From Acidithiobacillus sulfuriphilus (GTDB lineage: Bacteria > Pseudomonadota > Gammaproteobacteria > Acidithiobacillales > Acidithiobacillaceae), in contig NZ_RIZI01000123.1 in the NCBI RefSeq assembly GCF_003721225.1, positions 1 through 15,342 on the forward strand: a stretch of 15,342 nucleotides of DNA, read 5' to 3'. Below, in pieces: positions 8,512 through 15,342 of this stretch (positions within the stretch are counted from its first letter, which is position 1; the number at the start of each line of letters is the position of its first letter). The notes under the pieces were generated by a model. It had not been told where the DNA came from and did no database searches. It saw only the letters and a list, made by a program, of their open reading frames with translations. The position numbers were made by a program, and so were the translations under genes.

Positions 8512-9696
8512 ATGAAGATCGGCACCCCCCTCTCGGCGCACGCCACCCGCCTCCTGCTGCTCGGCTCGGGAGAGTTGGGCAAGGAACTCCTCATCGCCGC
8601 CCAGCGCCTGGGGGTGGAGACCATCGCCGTGGATCGCTATGCCGACGCCCCGGCCATGCAGGTGGCTCATCGCGCCCATGTCATCGACATGACCGATCCG
8701 ACGGCCATCCTCGCCTTGGTGGCGCGGGAGCGGCCGCATTATGTGGTGCCGGAGATCGAGGCCATTGCCACCGGAGCCTTGGCGGAGATCGAGGCCCGGG
8801 GGCTGGCGACGGTGGTGCCCTCGGCGCGCGCGGTGCAACTCACCATGGACCGCGAGGGGATCCGCCGTCTGGCCGCCGAGGACCTGGGCCTGCCCACCTC
8901 GCCCTATCGCTTTGCCGGATCTCCGGCGGAGCTGGAGGCGGCGGCCGCTGCCCTGGGTTTCCCCTGTGTGGTCAAGCCGGTGATGTCCTCCAGCGGCAAG
9001 GGCCAGTCCGTCGTACGGACGCCGGCGGAACTGGGTCTGGCCTGGCGGGAGGCACAGTCGGGCGGGCGCGTGGGGGGTGGGCGGGTCATTGTCGAGGGCT
9101 TTGTGGACTTCGATTTCGAGATCACCCTGCTCACGGTGCGCAGCGCCTTCGGCACGGTTTTTTGCGAGCCCATCGGCCATCGCCAGGAGGCGGGGGACTA
9201 TGTGGAGTCCTGGCAGCCCCAGGCCTTGTCCGACGCGGCGCTGGCGGCGGCTCAGGAAATGGCCCAAGTGGTCACGGACAATCTCGGCGGCCAGGGGATC
9301 TTCGGCGTGGAATTTTTCGTGCGGGGAGAGGAGGTGATCTTCAGCGAACTCTCGCCGCGTCCCCACGACACCGGCCTTGTTACCCTGGCGAGCCAGGCAC
9401 AGAGCGAGTTCGACCTGCATTTGCGCGCCATCCTCGGCCTGCCGGTCCGGCCCGGCTTCCGTCAGCCGGCCGCCTCGGCGGTGATCCGGGCCAAGGGCCT
9501 GGGCTGGGGGCCCGTCTATACGGGCGTGGCGGAGGCCTTGAGCGTGCCCGAAGCGGACCTGCGCCTCTTCGGCAAGCCGCAGGCCCTGAAACTGCGCCGT
9601 CTGGGAGTGGCCCTGGCCACGGCGCCCGATACCGATACGGCCCGCGAGCGGGCGCGGGCGGCCGCTGCCCTGGTCAGGGTCATGCCGGCGCCCTGA
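8512..9696 (+). CDS. purT: Formate-dependent phosphoribosylglycinamide formyltransferase (PurT)
   Basis: PurT carries out the third step of purine synthesis, joining formate to GAR with ATP and so bypassing folate-dependent PurN. It is an ATP-grasp enzyme of 394 residues (E. coli 392). The N-terminal domain has [11 protein letters not shown] (15-25). The ATP-grasp core has K155 in VVKPVMSS, the SSSGKGQS loop (159-166) and the metal-site segment [10 protein letters not shown] (277-286), closely matching the E. coli positions. The ATG at 8512 has AAGGAG (8501-8506) five bases away; the frame extends further upstream, but those residues run through the gnd promoter region. It is a single gene, divergent from gnd and convergent with the aminotransferase, whose stop lies only 12 bp away. 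The assignment is firm. Confidence 0.95.
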   Translation: MKIGTPLSAHATRLLLLGSGELGKELLIAAQRLGVETIAVDRYADAPAMQVAHRAHVIDMTDPTAILALVARERPHYVVPEIEAIATGALAEIEARGLATVVPSARAVQLTMDREGIRRLAAEDLGLPTSPYRFAGSPAELEAAAAALGFPCVVKPVMSSSGKGQSVVRTPAELGLAWREAQSGGRVGGGRVIVEGFVDFDFEITLLTVRSAFGTVFCEPIGHRQEAGDYVESWQPQALSDAALAAAQEMAQVVTDNLGGQGIFGVEFFVRGEEVIFSELSPRPHDTGLVTLASQAQSEFDLHLRAILGLPVRPGFRQPAASAVIRAKGLGWGPVYTGVAEALSVPEADLRLFGKPQALKLRRLGVALATAPDTDTARERARAAAALVRVMPAP

Positions 9697-9707
9697 GCCC
9701 CGGGGCT
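9696..9707. other. Perfect palindrome between convergent stop codons of purT and aminotransferase
   Basis: AGCCCCGGGGCT is a perfect 12-bp palindrome that begins on the last base of the purT stop codon and ends two bases before the other gene's stop. It has no loop or T-run, so it is not a classical terminator. It is the only structure in the 12-bp gap. Confidence 0.45.
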
Positions 9708-9708
9708 G

Positions 9709-10896
9709 CTAGGATGCCCCGTGGACAAAGGCCGCGATGCGGTCCAGGGCCAGGCGCAGGTTGTCGTCGCTGGTGGCGAAGGACAGGCGGATATGGCCGG
9801 GGCTGCCGAAGGCCGATCCCGGCACCACCGCCACCCCCGCCTCCAGCAGCGCATCGGCCACGGCCACATCGTCCGGCAGGCCCCTGGCGGCCATGACCCC
9901 CTGAAAACCCGGAAAGCTGTAAAAGGTCCCATCCGAAGGGAGTACCTGCACCCCCGGCAGGGCGTGCAGACGGCCATAGACGTAGTCGTGGCGGCGGCGG
10001 AAGGCGTGGACCATGGGGTGAATGGCGCTGTCGCCCCCCTCCAGGGCCACCTGGGCGGCCACCTGGGCGATGGAGGTGGGGTTGGAGGTGCTTTGGGATT
10101 GCACCGTGGTCATGGCGGCGATGAGGGCTCTGGGACCGCCGCAGTAGCCGATGCGCCAGCCGGTCATGGCATAGGCCTTGGAAACGCCGTTCATGATGAT
10201 GCAGCGCGGCGTCAGGTCCGGGCAGGCGTTGGCGATATTGACGAAGGCCTCGTCATGGAAGCGGATTTTCTCATACATGTCGTCGCTGGCGATGAGCACT
10301 TGCGGATGGTGGCGCAGGACTTCGCCCAGGGCGGCCAGTTCATCCCGGCTGTAGGCTACGCCGGAGGGGTTGGAAGGACTGTTGAGCACCAGCAGCCGGG
10401 TGGCGGGGGTGATGGCGGCCGCCAGTTGTTCCGGCGTGATCTTGAAGTGCTGTGTGGCGTCGGTGGGGAGGATCACCGGCCGGCCTTCGGCCAGCAGCAC
10501 CATGTCCGGGTAGGACACCCAGTAGGGCGCCGGGATGATGACCTCGTCCCCCGCATCCAGGAGGGCCTGGCAAAGGTTGAAAAAACTCTGCTTGCCGCCC
10601 ACGGAGACGAGGATCTCGTCGGGGCGGTAGCTCAGGCCGTTGTCGTTCTGAAATTTATGGATGATGGCAGCCTTCAGTTCGGGAGTGCCGCCCACGGCCG
10701 TGTATTTGGTGAAGCCTTGGCGGATGGCCGCAATGGCCCCTTCTTTGATATATTCGGGGGTATCGAAGTCCGGTTCGCCGGCGCCCAGGCTGACGATGTC
10801 CTTGCCTTCCCGCCGCAGTTGCTGCGCACGGGCGGCAACCGCCAGGGTGGGGGAGGGGCGCACGGCATTGACGCGGCGGGAAAGGCGGATGTCCAC
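9709..10896 (-). CDS. PLP-dependent aspartate aminotransferase (fold type I, Thermus-like subgroup)
   Basis: This cytoplasmic enzyme transfers amino groups between aspartate and 2-oxoglutarate. It reads very like the Thermus enzyme. The start is taken as GTG at 10896 ([17 protein letters not shown]), where relatives begin and where TTTGGAG lies nine bases upstream; a longer frame reaches 10947. From that GTG the protein has 395 residues. The PLP lysine is K240 in [13 protein letters not shown], the carboxylate-binding arginine is R370 in GHIRLSFAT, and K102 in VGGKQSFFN matches the substrate lysine of the Thermus-type group. Some members of this subgroup also transaminate prephenate for tyrosine and phenylalanine synthesis, which is possible here. 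It is divergent from uvrB, an arrangement I also associate with Pseudomonas. Substrate breadth is uncertain. Confidence 0.9.
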   Translation of the reverse strand: MDIRLSRRVNAVRPSPTLAVAARAQQLRREGKDIVSLGAGEPDFDTPEYIKEGAIAAIRQGFTKYTAVGGTPELKAAIIHKFQNDNGLSYRPDEILVSVGGKQSFFNLCQALLDAGDEVIIPAPYWVSYPDMVLLAEGRPVILPTDATQHFKITPEQLAAAITPATRLLVLNSPSNPSGVAYSRDELAALGEVLRHHPQVLIASDDMYEKIRFHDEAFVNIANACPDLTPRCIIMNGVSKAYAMTGWRIGYCGGPRALIAAMTTVQSQSTSNPTSIAQVAAQVALEGGDSAIHPMVHAFRRRHDYVYGRLHALPGVQVLPSDGTFYSFPGFQGVMAARGLPDDVAVADALLEAGVAVVPGSAFGSPGHIRLSFATSDDNLRLALDRIAAFVHGAS

Positions 10897-10964
10897 TATT
10901 TTCGACTCCAAATGGGCGAGGTCAGGCGGGCCGAACCGTTTCGGCACGCAAAGGGCAAGATGAT

Positions 10965-12983
10965 ATGCAAAAGCGCTTCGAACTCAAGAGCCAATTTTCC
11001 CCCCAGGGTGATCAGCCCGAGGCCATTCGTCTGCTGACGGCCGGTTTGCTGGCTGGTGAAGCTTATCAGACCTTGCTTGGCGTCACCGGTTCCGGGAAGA
11101 CCTTCACCATGGCCAATATCATCGCCGCAACCCAGCGCCCGGCCATCGTCATGGCCCCCAACAAGACCCTGGCCGCACAGCTCTATGCCGAGTTGCGCTC
11201 CTTTTTCCCCGGCAACGCCGTGGAGTATTTTGTCAGTTATTACGATTATTATCAGCCCGAGGCCTACGTGCCGTCCTCCGATACCTTTATCGAGAAGGAC
11301 GCCTCCATCAATGACCATATCGAGCAGATGCGCCTGTCGGCCACCAAGGCCCTGCTGGAGCGGCCCGATGTCATCATCGTGGCCACCGTCTCGGCCATTT
11401 ATGGACTGGGCGATCCCGCCGCCTACCACGGCATGATCCTGCACCTTCGCGAGGGGGACAGCATGGATCAGCGCGCCATTCTCCATCGTCTGGCCGATAT
11501 GCAGTATGCCCGCAACCCCGTGGAGCTCAAACGCGGTACCTTTCGCGTGCATGGTGATGTCATCGACATCTGGCCGGCGGAGAGCGAGGACGAGGCGGTG
11601 CGGGTGGAACTCTTCGGCGATGAAATCGAGCGCGTCTCCCTTTTCGATCCCCTGACTGGCAAGATCCTCACCCGCCTGCCGCGCTACACGGTCTTTCCCA
11701 AGAGTCATTACGTCACGCCGCGGGCGACCATTCTGGGTGCCCTGGAGGCCATCAAGGACGAGTTGCGGGAACGCTTGGCGTTCCTCCGGCAACAGCACAA
11801 GCTGGTGGAGGCACAGCGATTGGAGCAACGCGCGCGCTTCGACCTGGAAATGATGGCCGAATTGGGCTATTGCTCGGGCATCGAGAATTATTCCCGTTAC
11901 CTTTCGGGTCGGGCCGCCGGCGAACCGCCCCCCACCCTGATGGATTATCTGCCCGAAGGCGCGCTGCTTTTCATCGACGAATCCCACGTCACGGTGCCGC
12001 AGATCGGCGGCATGTACAAGGGCGACCGCTCGCGCAAGGAAACCCTGGTGGAATACGGTTTCCGCCTGCCCTCGGCCCTGGATAACCGGCCGCTGATGTT
12101 CAGCGAGTTCGAGTCCCTCATGCCCCAGACCGTTTTCATTTCGGCCACCCCGGGCCCTTACGAGCTGCAACGCTCCGGGCAGGTGGTGGAGCAGGTGGTG
12201 CGACCTACCGGCCTGGTGGATCCGGAAGTGGAGGTGCGGCCGGCCAGCGGTCAGGTGGATGACCTGGTGGGGGAGATCCATGTGGTGGTGGCCACCGGCT
12301 GGCGGGTGCTGGTGACGACGCTGACCAAGCGCATGTCCGAGGATCTCACGGATTACCTGCACGAACTGGGCATCAAATGCCGCTACCTGCATTCGGATAT
12401 CGAGACCGTGGAGCGGGTGGAGATCATCCGCGATCTGCGCGCCGGGGTCTTTGACGTGCTCATCGGCATCAACCTGCTGCGCGAGGGCCTGGATATGCCC
12501 GAGGTGGCCCTGGTGGCCATCCTGGATGCCGACAAGGAGGGTTTTCTCCGTTCCGAGCGCTCCCTGGTGCAGACCATCGGCCGCGCCGCCCGCAATCTGC
12601 ATGGCCGGGCCATCCTCTACGCCGACACCGTGACCGGTTCCATGGAGCGGGCCATGGGAGAGACGGCGCGGCGGCGACAAAAGCAGGTGGCCTTCAACCT
12701 CGCCCACGGCATTACCCCCAAGGGCATCGTCAAGCCGGTGGCGGACCTCATCGATGGCGTCTATCGGCGCAACGCCCCCCAGGCGGCCCGCGCCGCCGAA
12801 CCGGTGCAGTCCTATGGTCAGGCGGGCGATCCCAAGGCCCTGGGCAAGCGGATCAAGGAATTGGAGGAGGCCATGTATCGGCATGCGCGCAACCTGGAGT
12901 TTGAACAGGCCGCCCGGGTCCGCGACCAGATCAAGGGGCTGGAGCGGCAGATGCTCGGGGTGGAAGTGTTGGCCGGCGACTGA
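10965..12983 (+). CDS. uvrB: Excinuclease ABC subunit B
   Basis: UvrB is the damage-verifying helicase-like subunit of nucleotide excision repair, working with UvrA and UvrC. The 672 residues equal the E. coli length (673). Walker A is GVTGSGKT (39-46). The beta-hairpin that clamps DNA contains [13 protein letters not shown] (91-103). The DEAD-like motif is FIDESH (336-341), and the helicase C-terminal part has [13 protein letters not shown] and QTIGRAARN. The UVR domain that contacts UvrC closes the protein (about 630-665, [20 protein letters not shown]). The start at 10965 matches the usual UvrB N-terminus (F-L-S-F-P-GDQPEAI), though the ribosome site AAAGGGC is weak. I see no recognisable LexA box in the 68-bp divergent gap, which does hold a small dyad CCGAA-CCGT-TTCGG (10931-10944). 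Confidence 0.97.
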   Translation: MQKRFELKSQFSPQGDQPEAIRLLTAGLLAGEAYQTLLGVTGSGKTFTMANIIAATQRPAIVMAPNKTLAAQLYAELRSFFPGNAVEYFVSYYDYYQPEAYVPSSDTFIEKDASINDHIEQMRLSATKALLERPDVIIVATVSAIYGLGDPAAYHGMILHLREGDSMDQRAILHRLADMQYARNPVELKRGTFRVHGDVIDIWPAESEDEAVRVELFGDEIERVSLFDPLTGKILTRLPRYTVFPKSHYVTPRATILGALEAIKDELRERLAFLRQQHKLVEAQRLEQRARFDLEMMAELGYCSGIENYSRYLSGRAAGEPPPTLMDYLPEGALLFIDESHVTVPQIGGMYKGDRSRKETLVEYGFRLPSALDNRPLMFSEFESLMPQTVFISATPGPYELQRSGQVVEQVVRPTGLVDPEVEVRPASGQVDDLVGEIHVVVATGWRVLVTTLTKRMSEDLTDYLHELGIKCRYLHSDIETVERVEIIRDLRAGVFDVLIGINLLREGLDMPEVALVAILDADKEGFLRSERSLVQTIGRAARNLHGRAILYADTVTGSMERAMGETARRRQKQVAFNLAHGITPKGIVKPVADLIDGVYRRNAPQAARAAEPVQSYGQAGDPKALGKRIKELEEAMYRHARNLEFEQAARVRDQIKGLERQMLGVEVLAGD

Positions 12984-12995
12984 GCCATCGCCCTT

Positions 12996-13047
12996 CCGGA
13001 TCTTTCGGTTCCCGCGTGTTGCGACCGAAAATAGCTTCGGGGTCCGG
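12996..13047. terminator. Nested dyad between convergent uvrB and gluQRS, possible bidirectional terminator
   Basis: An outer pair CCGGA (12996-13000) and TCCGG (13043-13047) encloses TTTCGGT (13003-13009) and ACCGAAA (13024-13030), with an inner CGC/GCG pair around GTGTT. It lies in the 64-bp gap between the two stop codons. No clear T-run follows on either strand, so efficiency as an intrinsic terminator is doubtful. Confidence 0.4.
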
Positions 13048-13917
13048 CTACTGGTGCCTGCCCTCCCATAGGGCTTTGCCTTGGCGCAGTTCCGCCAGGG
13101 CATAATCCCGCCATTGCTGTGCGGAGGCACCCTGCATGGCCGGCGGGGGTGCCCAGCCCAGGTCCGCCAGGGCCTGTTGCCAAGCATTTCCGGCATTCCC
13201 CTGCCAGGGGGCGGCGCCACTGCTCTTGGACAACTTGCGGCCATCGGGGCCGAGGATCACCGGCAGGTGGCCGTAGGCGGGGGAGGGGAAGCCCAGGGCC
13301 CGCTGCAAGGTCCTTTGGCTGGGGGTGAAGGGGAGGAGGTCGGCGCCACGGATGATCTCGCTTACCCCCTGCGCGCCATCGTCCACCACACAGGCCAGCA
13401 GATAGGCAAAATAGCCATCGGCCCGCAAGAGAACGGGATCGCCCCCGTTCCGCCCCCGCTGCCGACCCAGGTAACGATCCTGCCAGGAGGAAGGGGCCTC
13501 CGGCAGGCGCAGTCGCCAGGCCCGAGGGGAACGTCCGGCGGGCAGGCCGTGCCGGCAGGTGCCGGGATAGACCCCGCCGGCGGCTTGAATCTCCGCCCGC
13601 GTGCAGGCGCAGGGATAGGCATAACCGGAGGTCTGCAAGATCCCTAAAGCCGCCTGGTAAAGATCGTTGCGCCGGGACTGGACAAGCACCGGGCCATCCC
13701 AATCCAGGGCCAGATCCGTCAATTGGCGAAGAATGGCATCGGCCGCCCCCGGCCGGACTCGTCCCCCATCCACATCTTCCATGCGCAGCAGCCATTGCCC
13801 ATGCCGGCTGCGGGCGCTGAGGTAGCTGCCGATGGCCGCTACCAGGGAGCCGCGATGGAGGGGGCCGCTGGGAGAGGGGGCGAAGCGACCAACGGGGGGA
13901 TGATGAGCCGATTCCAT
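13048..13917 (-). CDS. gluQRS: Glutamyl-Q tRNA(Asp) synthetase
   Basis: This truncated glutamyl-tRNA synthetase paralogue attaches glutamate to the queuosine base at position 34 of tRNA(Asp), without an anticodon-binding domain. From ATG at 13917 it has 289 residues, the family size. Class I signatures are the HIGH-like HRGS (21-24, in [14 protein letters not shown]) and the KMSKS-like KLSKS (228-232). The zinc site is C103, C105, Y117 and C121 ([19 protein letters not shown]). The frame extends 12 codons upstream to a TTG, but those residues are not family-like. The ribosome site before the ATG is weak. It is convergent with uvrB and divergent from thiL. The missing C-terminal domain rules out a normal GltX. 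Confidence 0.94.
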   Translation of the reverse strand: MESAHHPPVGRFAPSPSGPLHRGSLVAAIGSYLSARSRHGQWLLRMEDVDGGRVRPGAADAILRQLTDLALDWDGPVLVQSRRNDLYQAALGILQTSGYAYPCACTRAEIQAAGGVYPGTCRHGLPAGRSPRAWRLRLPEAPSSWQDRYLGRQRGRNGGDPVLLRADGYFAYLLACVVDDGAQGVSEIIRGADLLPFTPSQRTLQRALGFPSPAYGHLPVILGPDGRKLSKSSGAAPWQGNAGNAWQQALADLGWAPPPAMQGASAQQWRDYALAELRQGKALWEGRHQ

Positions 13918-13934
13918 AAAGGGATTTTCCCGGC

Positions 13935-13972
13935 TTGGGGGCGGGTCTGGCAAGGGTTATAGTGGAACCCTT
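13935..13972. promoter_or_regulatory. Overlapping divergent promoter region of gluQRS and thiL with a dyad
   Basis: Plus strand: -35 TTGGGG (13935-13940), 17-bp spacer, -10 TATAGT (13958-13963, 5 of 6) for thiL. On the minus strand TATAAC (13956-13961) is a -10 candidate for gluQRS without a good -35. The dyad AAGGGTT-ATAGTGG-AACCCTT (13952-13972) spans both -10 elements. A protein bound there could affect both genes. Inferred from pattern. Confidence 0.45.
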
Positions 13973-14004
13973 TTGCGGGTTGTTGCGAACAGCGAGGATG
14001 GTGC

Positions 14005-15033
14005 ATGGCAGGACGGGAGTTTGCTCTCATTGACAAGCTACAGGGGATGCAGCGCATCGGCCGGGGCGATGTGGGCCTGGGGATGGGAGATGATGCGGCC
14101 CTGCTGGATCCTGCCGGGCGCAAGCTCGCGGTGAGCATGGATACCCTGGTGGCCGGGCGGCATTTTTTCGCCGATGTGGACCCTGCGGACTTGGGCTGGA
14201 AGGCGCTGGCGGTCAATCTCAGCGATCTCGCCGCCATGGGCGCCGAGGCGGCCTGGTGTCTGCTGGGCCTTGCCTTGCCCGCTGGACAGCGCGACTGGGA
14301 AGCGTGGTTGGCGGCGTTCATGACGGGCTGGCAGGCACTGGCGCAACTACGGCAGGTGGTCTTGGTGGGCGGTGATACCGTGGCCACGGATGGCCCTTTG
14401 ACCCTGTCGGTGACTGCCCTGGGACTCTGGTCGGGCGATGCGGTCATGACCCGCGCCGGGGCGCAGGCCGGGGACGGCATCTGGGTGACGGGCAGCCTGG
14501 GGGATGCCGCCGCAGCCCTGGATGCCGCCTTTGCCGAGCGCGGGATGGGCGGCATGATGGCCGACTGGAGCCCGGAGGAACGCCATTTTCTGGAGCAGCG
14601 CCGGCTACGCCCCAGCCCGCGCCTGACTTTTGGCCGTCAGGCTGCGGCACTGGGGGTGCGAGCCGGCATCGACTGCTCCGACGGTTTTCTGGCGGACCTT
14701 GGCCATATCCTGGAGGCCTCGGGCGTGGCTGCCCATGTTGCCCTGGATGCCTTGCCCGTGAGCGCGGCCGTCCGGCGCATGGCGGGCCCGGATCCGCAGC
14801 TATGGACCCGTTGGCCTCTGAGCGGCGGCGATGATTATGAATTGATCCTTGGCGTAGCCCCGGCCCTTGATGAGGGTTTGCAAGCCCGGGCCCGGGCCCT
14901 TGGTCTGGCCCTGACGCGGGTGGGCGAGGTCGTCGCGCCCGGGAGGGATCTGCCGGCGGGCAGTGTGCAATTGTCCTGGCAGGGGAGTGTCATACCCCTG
15001 CCGGCGCAAGGGGGGCATGAGCATGTATTCTAG
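14005..15033 (+). CDS. thiL: Thiamine-monophosphate kinase
   Basis: ThiL phosphorylates thiamine monophosphate with ATP to give the active cofactor thiamine diphosphate, the last step of thiamine synthesis. The 342 residues belong to the PurM/AIRS-like fold. Typical metal- and nucleotide-binding motifs are GDDAA (28-32), SMDTLV (44-49), NLSDLAAMGA (71-80), GGDT (122-125), DCSDGFLADL (223-232) and GGDDYEL (274-280). The ATG at 14005 has a GAGG element about nine bases upstream and gives the usual short N-terminus before the EFALID segment. The 3' end overlaps pgpA, the same thiL-pgpA order seen in many Gammaproteobacteria, often with nusB upstream. nusB is not present here. The assignment is firm. 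Confidence 0.96.
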   Translation: MAGREFALIDKLQGMQRIGRGDVGLGMGDDAALLDPAGRKLAVSMDTLVAGRHFFADVDPADLGWKALAVNLSDLAAMGAEAAWCLLGLALPAGQRDWEAWLAAFMTGWQALAQLRQVVLVGGDTVATDGPLTLSVTALGLWSGDAVMTRAGAQAGDGIWVTGSLGDAAAALDAAFAERGMGGMMADWSPEERHFLEQRRLRPSPRLTFGRQAAALGVRAGIDCSDGFLADLGHILEASGVAAHVALDALPVSAAVRRMAGPDPQLWTRWPLSGGDDYELILGVAPALDEGLQARARALGLALTRVGEVVAPGRDLPAGSVQLSWQGSVIPLPAQGGHEHVF

Positions 15034-15342
15034 ACCCTGGTATCACTGGTTGGCCTTTGGCCTGGGCAGCGGTCTTTCGCCCTGGCTGCCCGGTACCATG
15101 GGTACCCTCGCGGTTATCCCGATCTATTGGCTCGTCGTCCCCTATCCCATGCTCTACACCGCCGTTCTGCTCTTCATCCTGGCGGTGGGACCCTGGCTCT
15201 GCGGCCGGACGGCGCGGGATCTTCAAGTGCGGGGCGGCGGCACACAGGCCATCGATCCGCCCGCCATTGTCTGGGACGAGTGGGCCGGCCTGCTGCTCAC
15301 GCTCTGGGGGCTGCCCTTTTCCTGGCCCACTCTGCTGGCGGG
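15017..15342 (+). CDS. pgpA: Phosphatidylglycerophosphatase A, 3' end outside window
   Basis: PgpA removes phosphate from phosphatidylglycerophosphate to make phosphatidylglycerol in the inner membrane. The 108 visible residues carry the family segments FGLGSGLSPWLPGTMGTLAVIP (about 14-35) and IVWDEWAGLLL (about 83-93), with hydrophobic helices between them. The frame runs off the right edge, so about a third of the protein is missing. The start overlaps the thiL end by 17 bases. Two in-frame ATGs compete (15017 and 15023): the A/G-rich site AAGGGGGG (15008-15015) is very close to the first and better spaced for the second. A stretch GGGTQAIDPP before IVWDE is longer than in E. coli. Confidence 0.92.
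   Translation, partial: MSMYSRPWYHWLAFGLGSGLSPWLPGTMGTLAVIPIYWLVVPYPMLYTAVLLFILAVGPWLCGRTARDLQVRGGGTQAIDPPAIVWDEWAGLLLTLWGLPFSWPTLLA

Noticed and set aside
8301..9896. 531-codon open frame overlapping purT in another frame
   Set aside because: Low-complexity Gly, Arg, Pro and Ala-rich translation of a high-GC gene. purT explains the region.
9721..11037. 438-codon open frame on the plus strand, antisense to the aminotransferase
   Set aside because: It is a shadow frame that also runs into uvrB in another frame.
10896..13244. 782-codon open frame on the minus strand, antisense to uvrB
   Set aside because: It mirrors the uvrB coding frame in GC-rich DNA. The composition is rich in His, Gln and Gly with no domain, whereas uvrB is unmistakable.
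13918..13953. Twelve-codon N-terminal extension of gluQRS from a TTG
   Set aside because: The residues are not family-like, no ribosome binding site precedes the TTG, and it would overlap the divergent promoter dyad.

Overview
The window is GC-rich, densely packed chromosomal DNA from a Gram-negative proteobacterium. The Gram-negative call rests on the MsbA-type lipid A flippase. FdxA-type 7Fe ferredoxin, PurT, GluQRS, and the thiL-pgpA pair fit Beta- or Gammaproteobacteria. My best guess is an acidophilic chemolithotroph of the Acidithiobacillus type, but this is inference from gene style and I cannot confirm it without a search. I see no phage, transposase, CRISPR array, rRNA or tRNA. The content is mostly housekeeping metabolism.

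Left part (1-5040): the 3' portion of a membrane transglutaminase (TgpA/DUF3488 type) runs off the left edge. It converges on a ferredoxin-msbA pair read from the minus strand. The gap between the two convergent stop codons is almost entirely one imperfect dyad with 25-bp arms. Upstream of the ferredoxin, a divergent 2-Cys peroxiredoxin ends in a strong bidirectional terminator.

Middle (5041-8511): a single-cysteine ArsR-family repressor lies between two roughly 310-365 bp non-coding stretches. The stretch upstream of it (5654-6017) carries a row of inverted repeats and a T-run. It is the best candidate here for an undescribed structured RNA or regulatory region. Then comes a gnd-zwf operon (minus strand, stop and start codons abutting) for the oxidative pentose phosphate branch, with a recognisable promoter.

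Right part (8512-15342): purT (+) converges within 12 bp on an aspartate-type aminotransferase (-). That gene is divergent from uvrB (+), which converges on gluQRS (-). gluQRS is divergent from thiL (+), and thiL overlaps the 5' part of pgpA, which runs off the right edge. Genes alternate strands, so most units are one or two genes long and the short gaps hold dyads acting as shared promoters or possible terminators.

Functionally the window combines NADPH supply (zwf, gnd), peroxide defence (peroxiredoxin), electron transfer (ferredoxin), envelope biogenesis (msbA, pgpA), purine and thiamine cofactor synthesis (purT, thiL), amino acid metabolism, tRNA modification (gluQRS) and DNA repair (uvrB). 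I found no convincing new multi-gene system. The unusual signals are intergenic.
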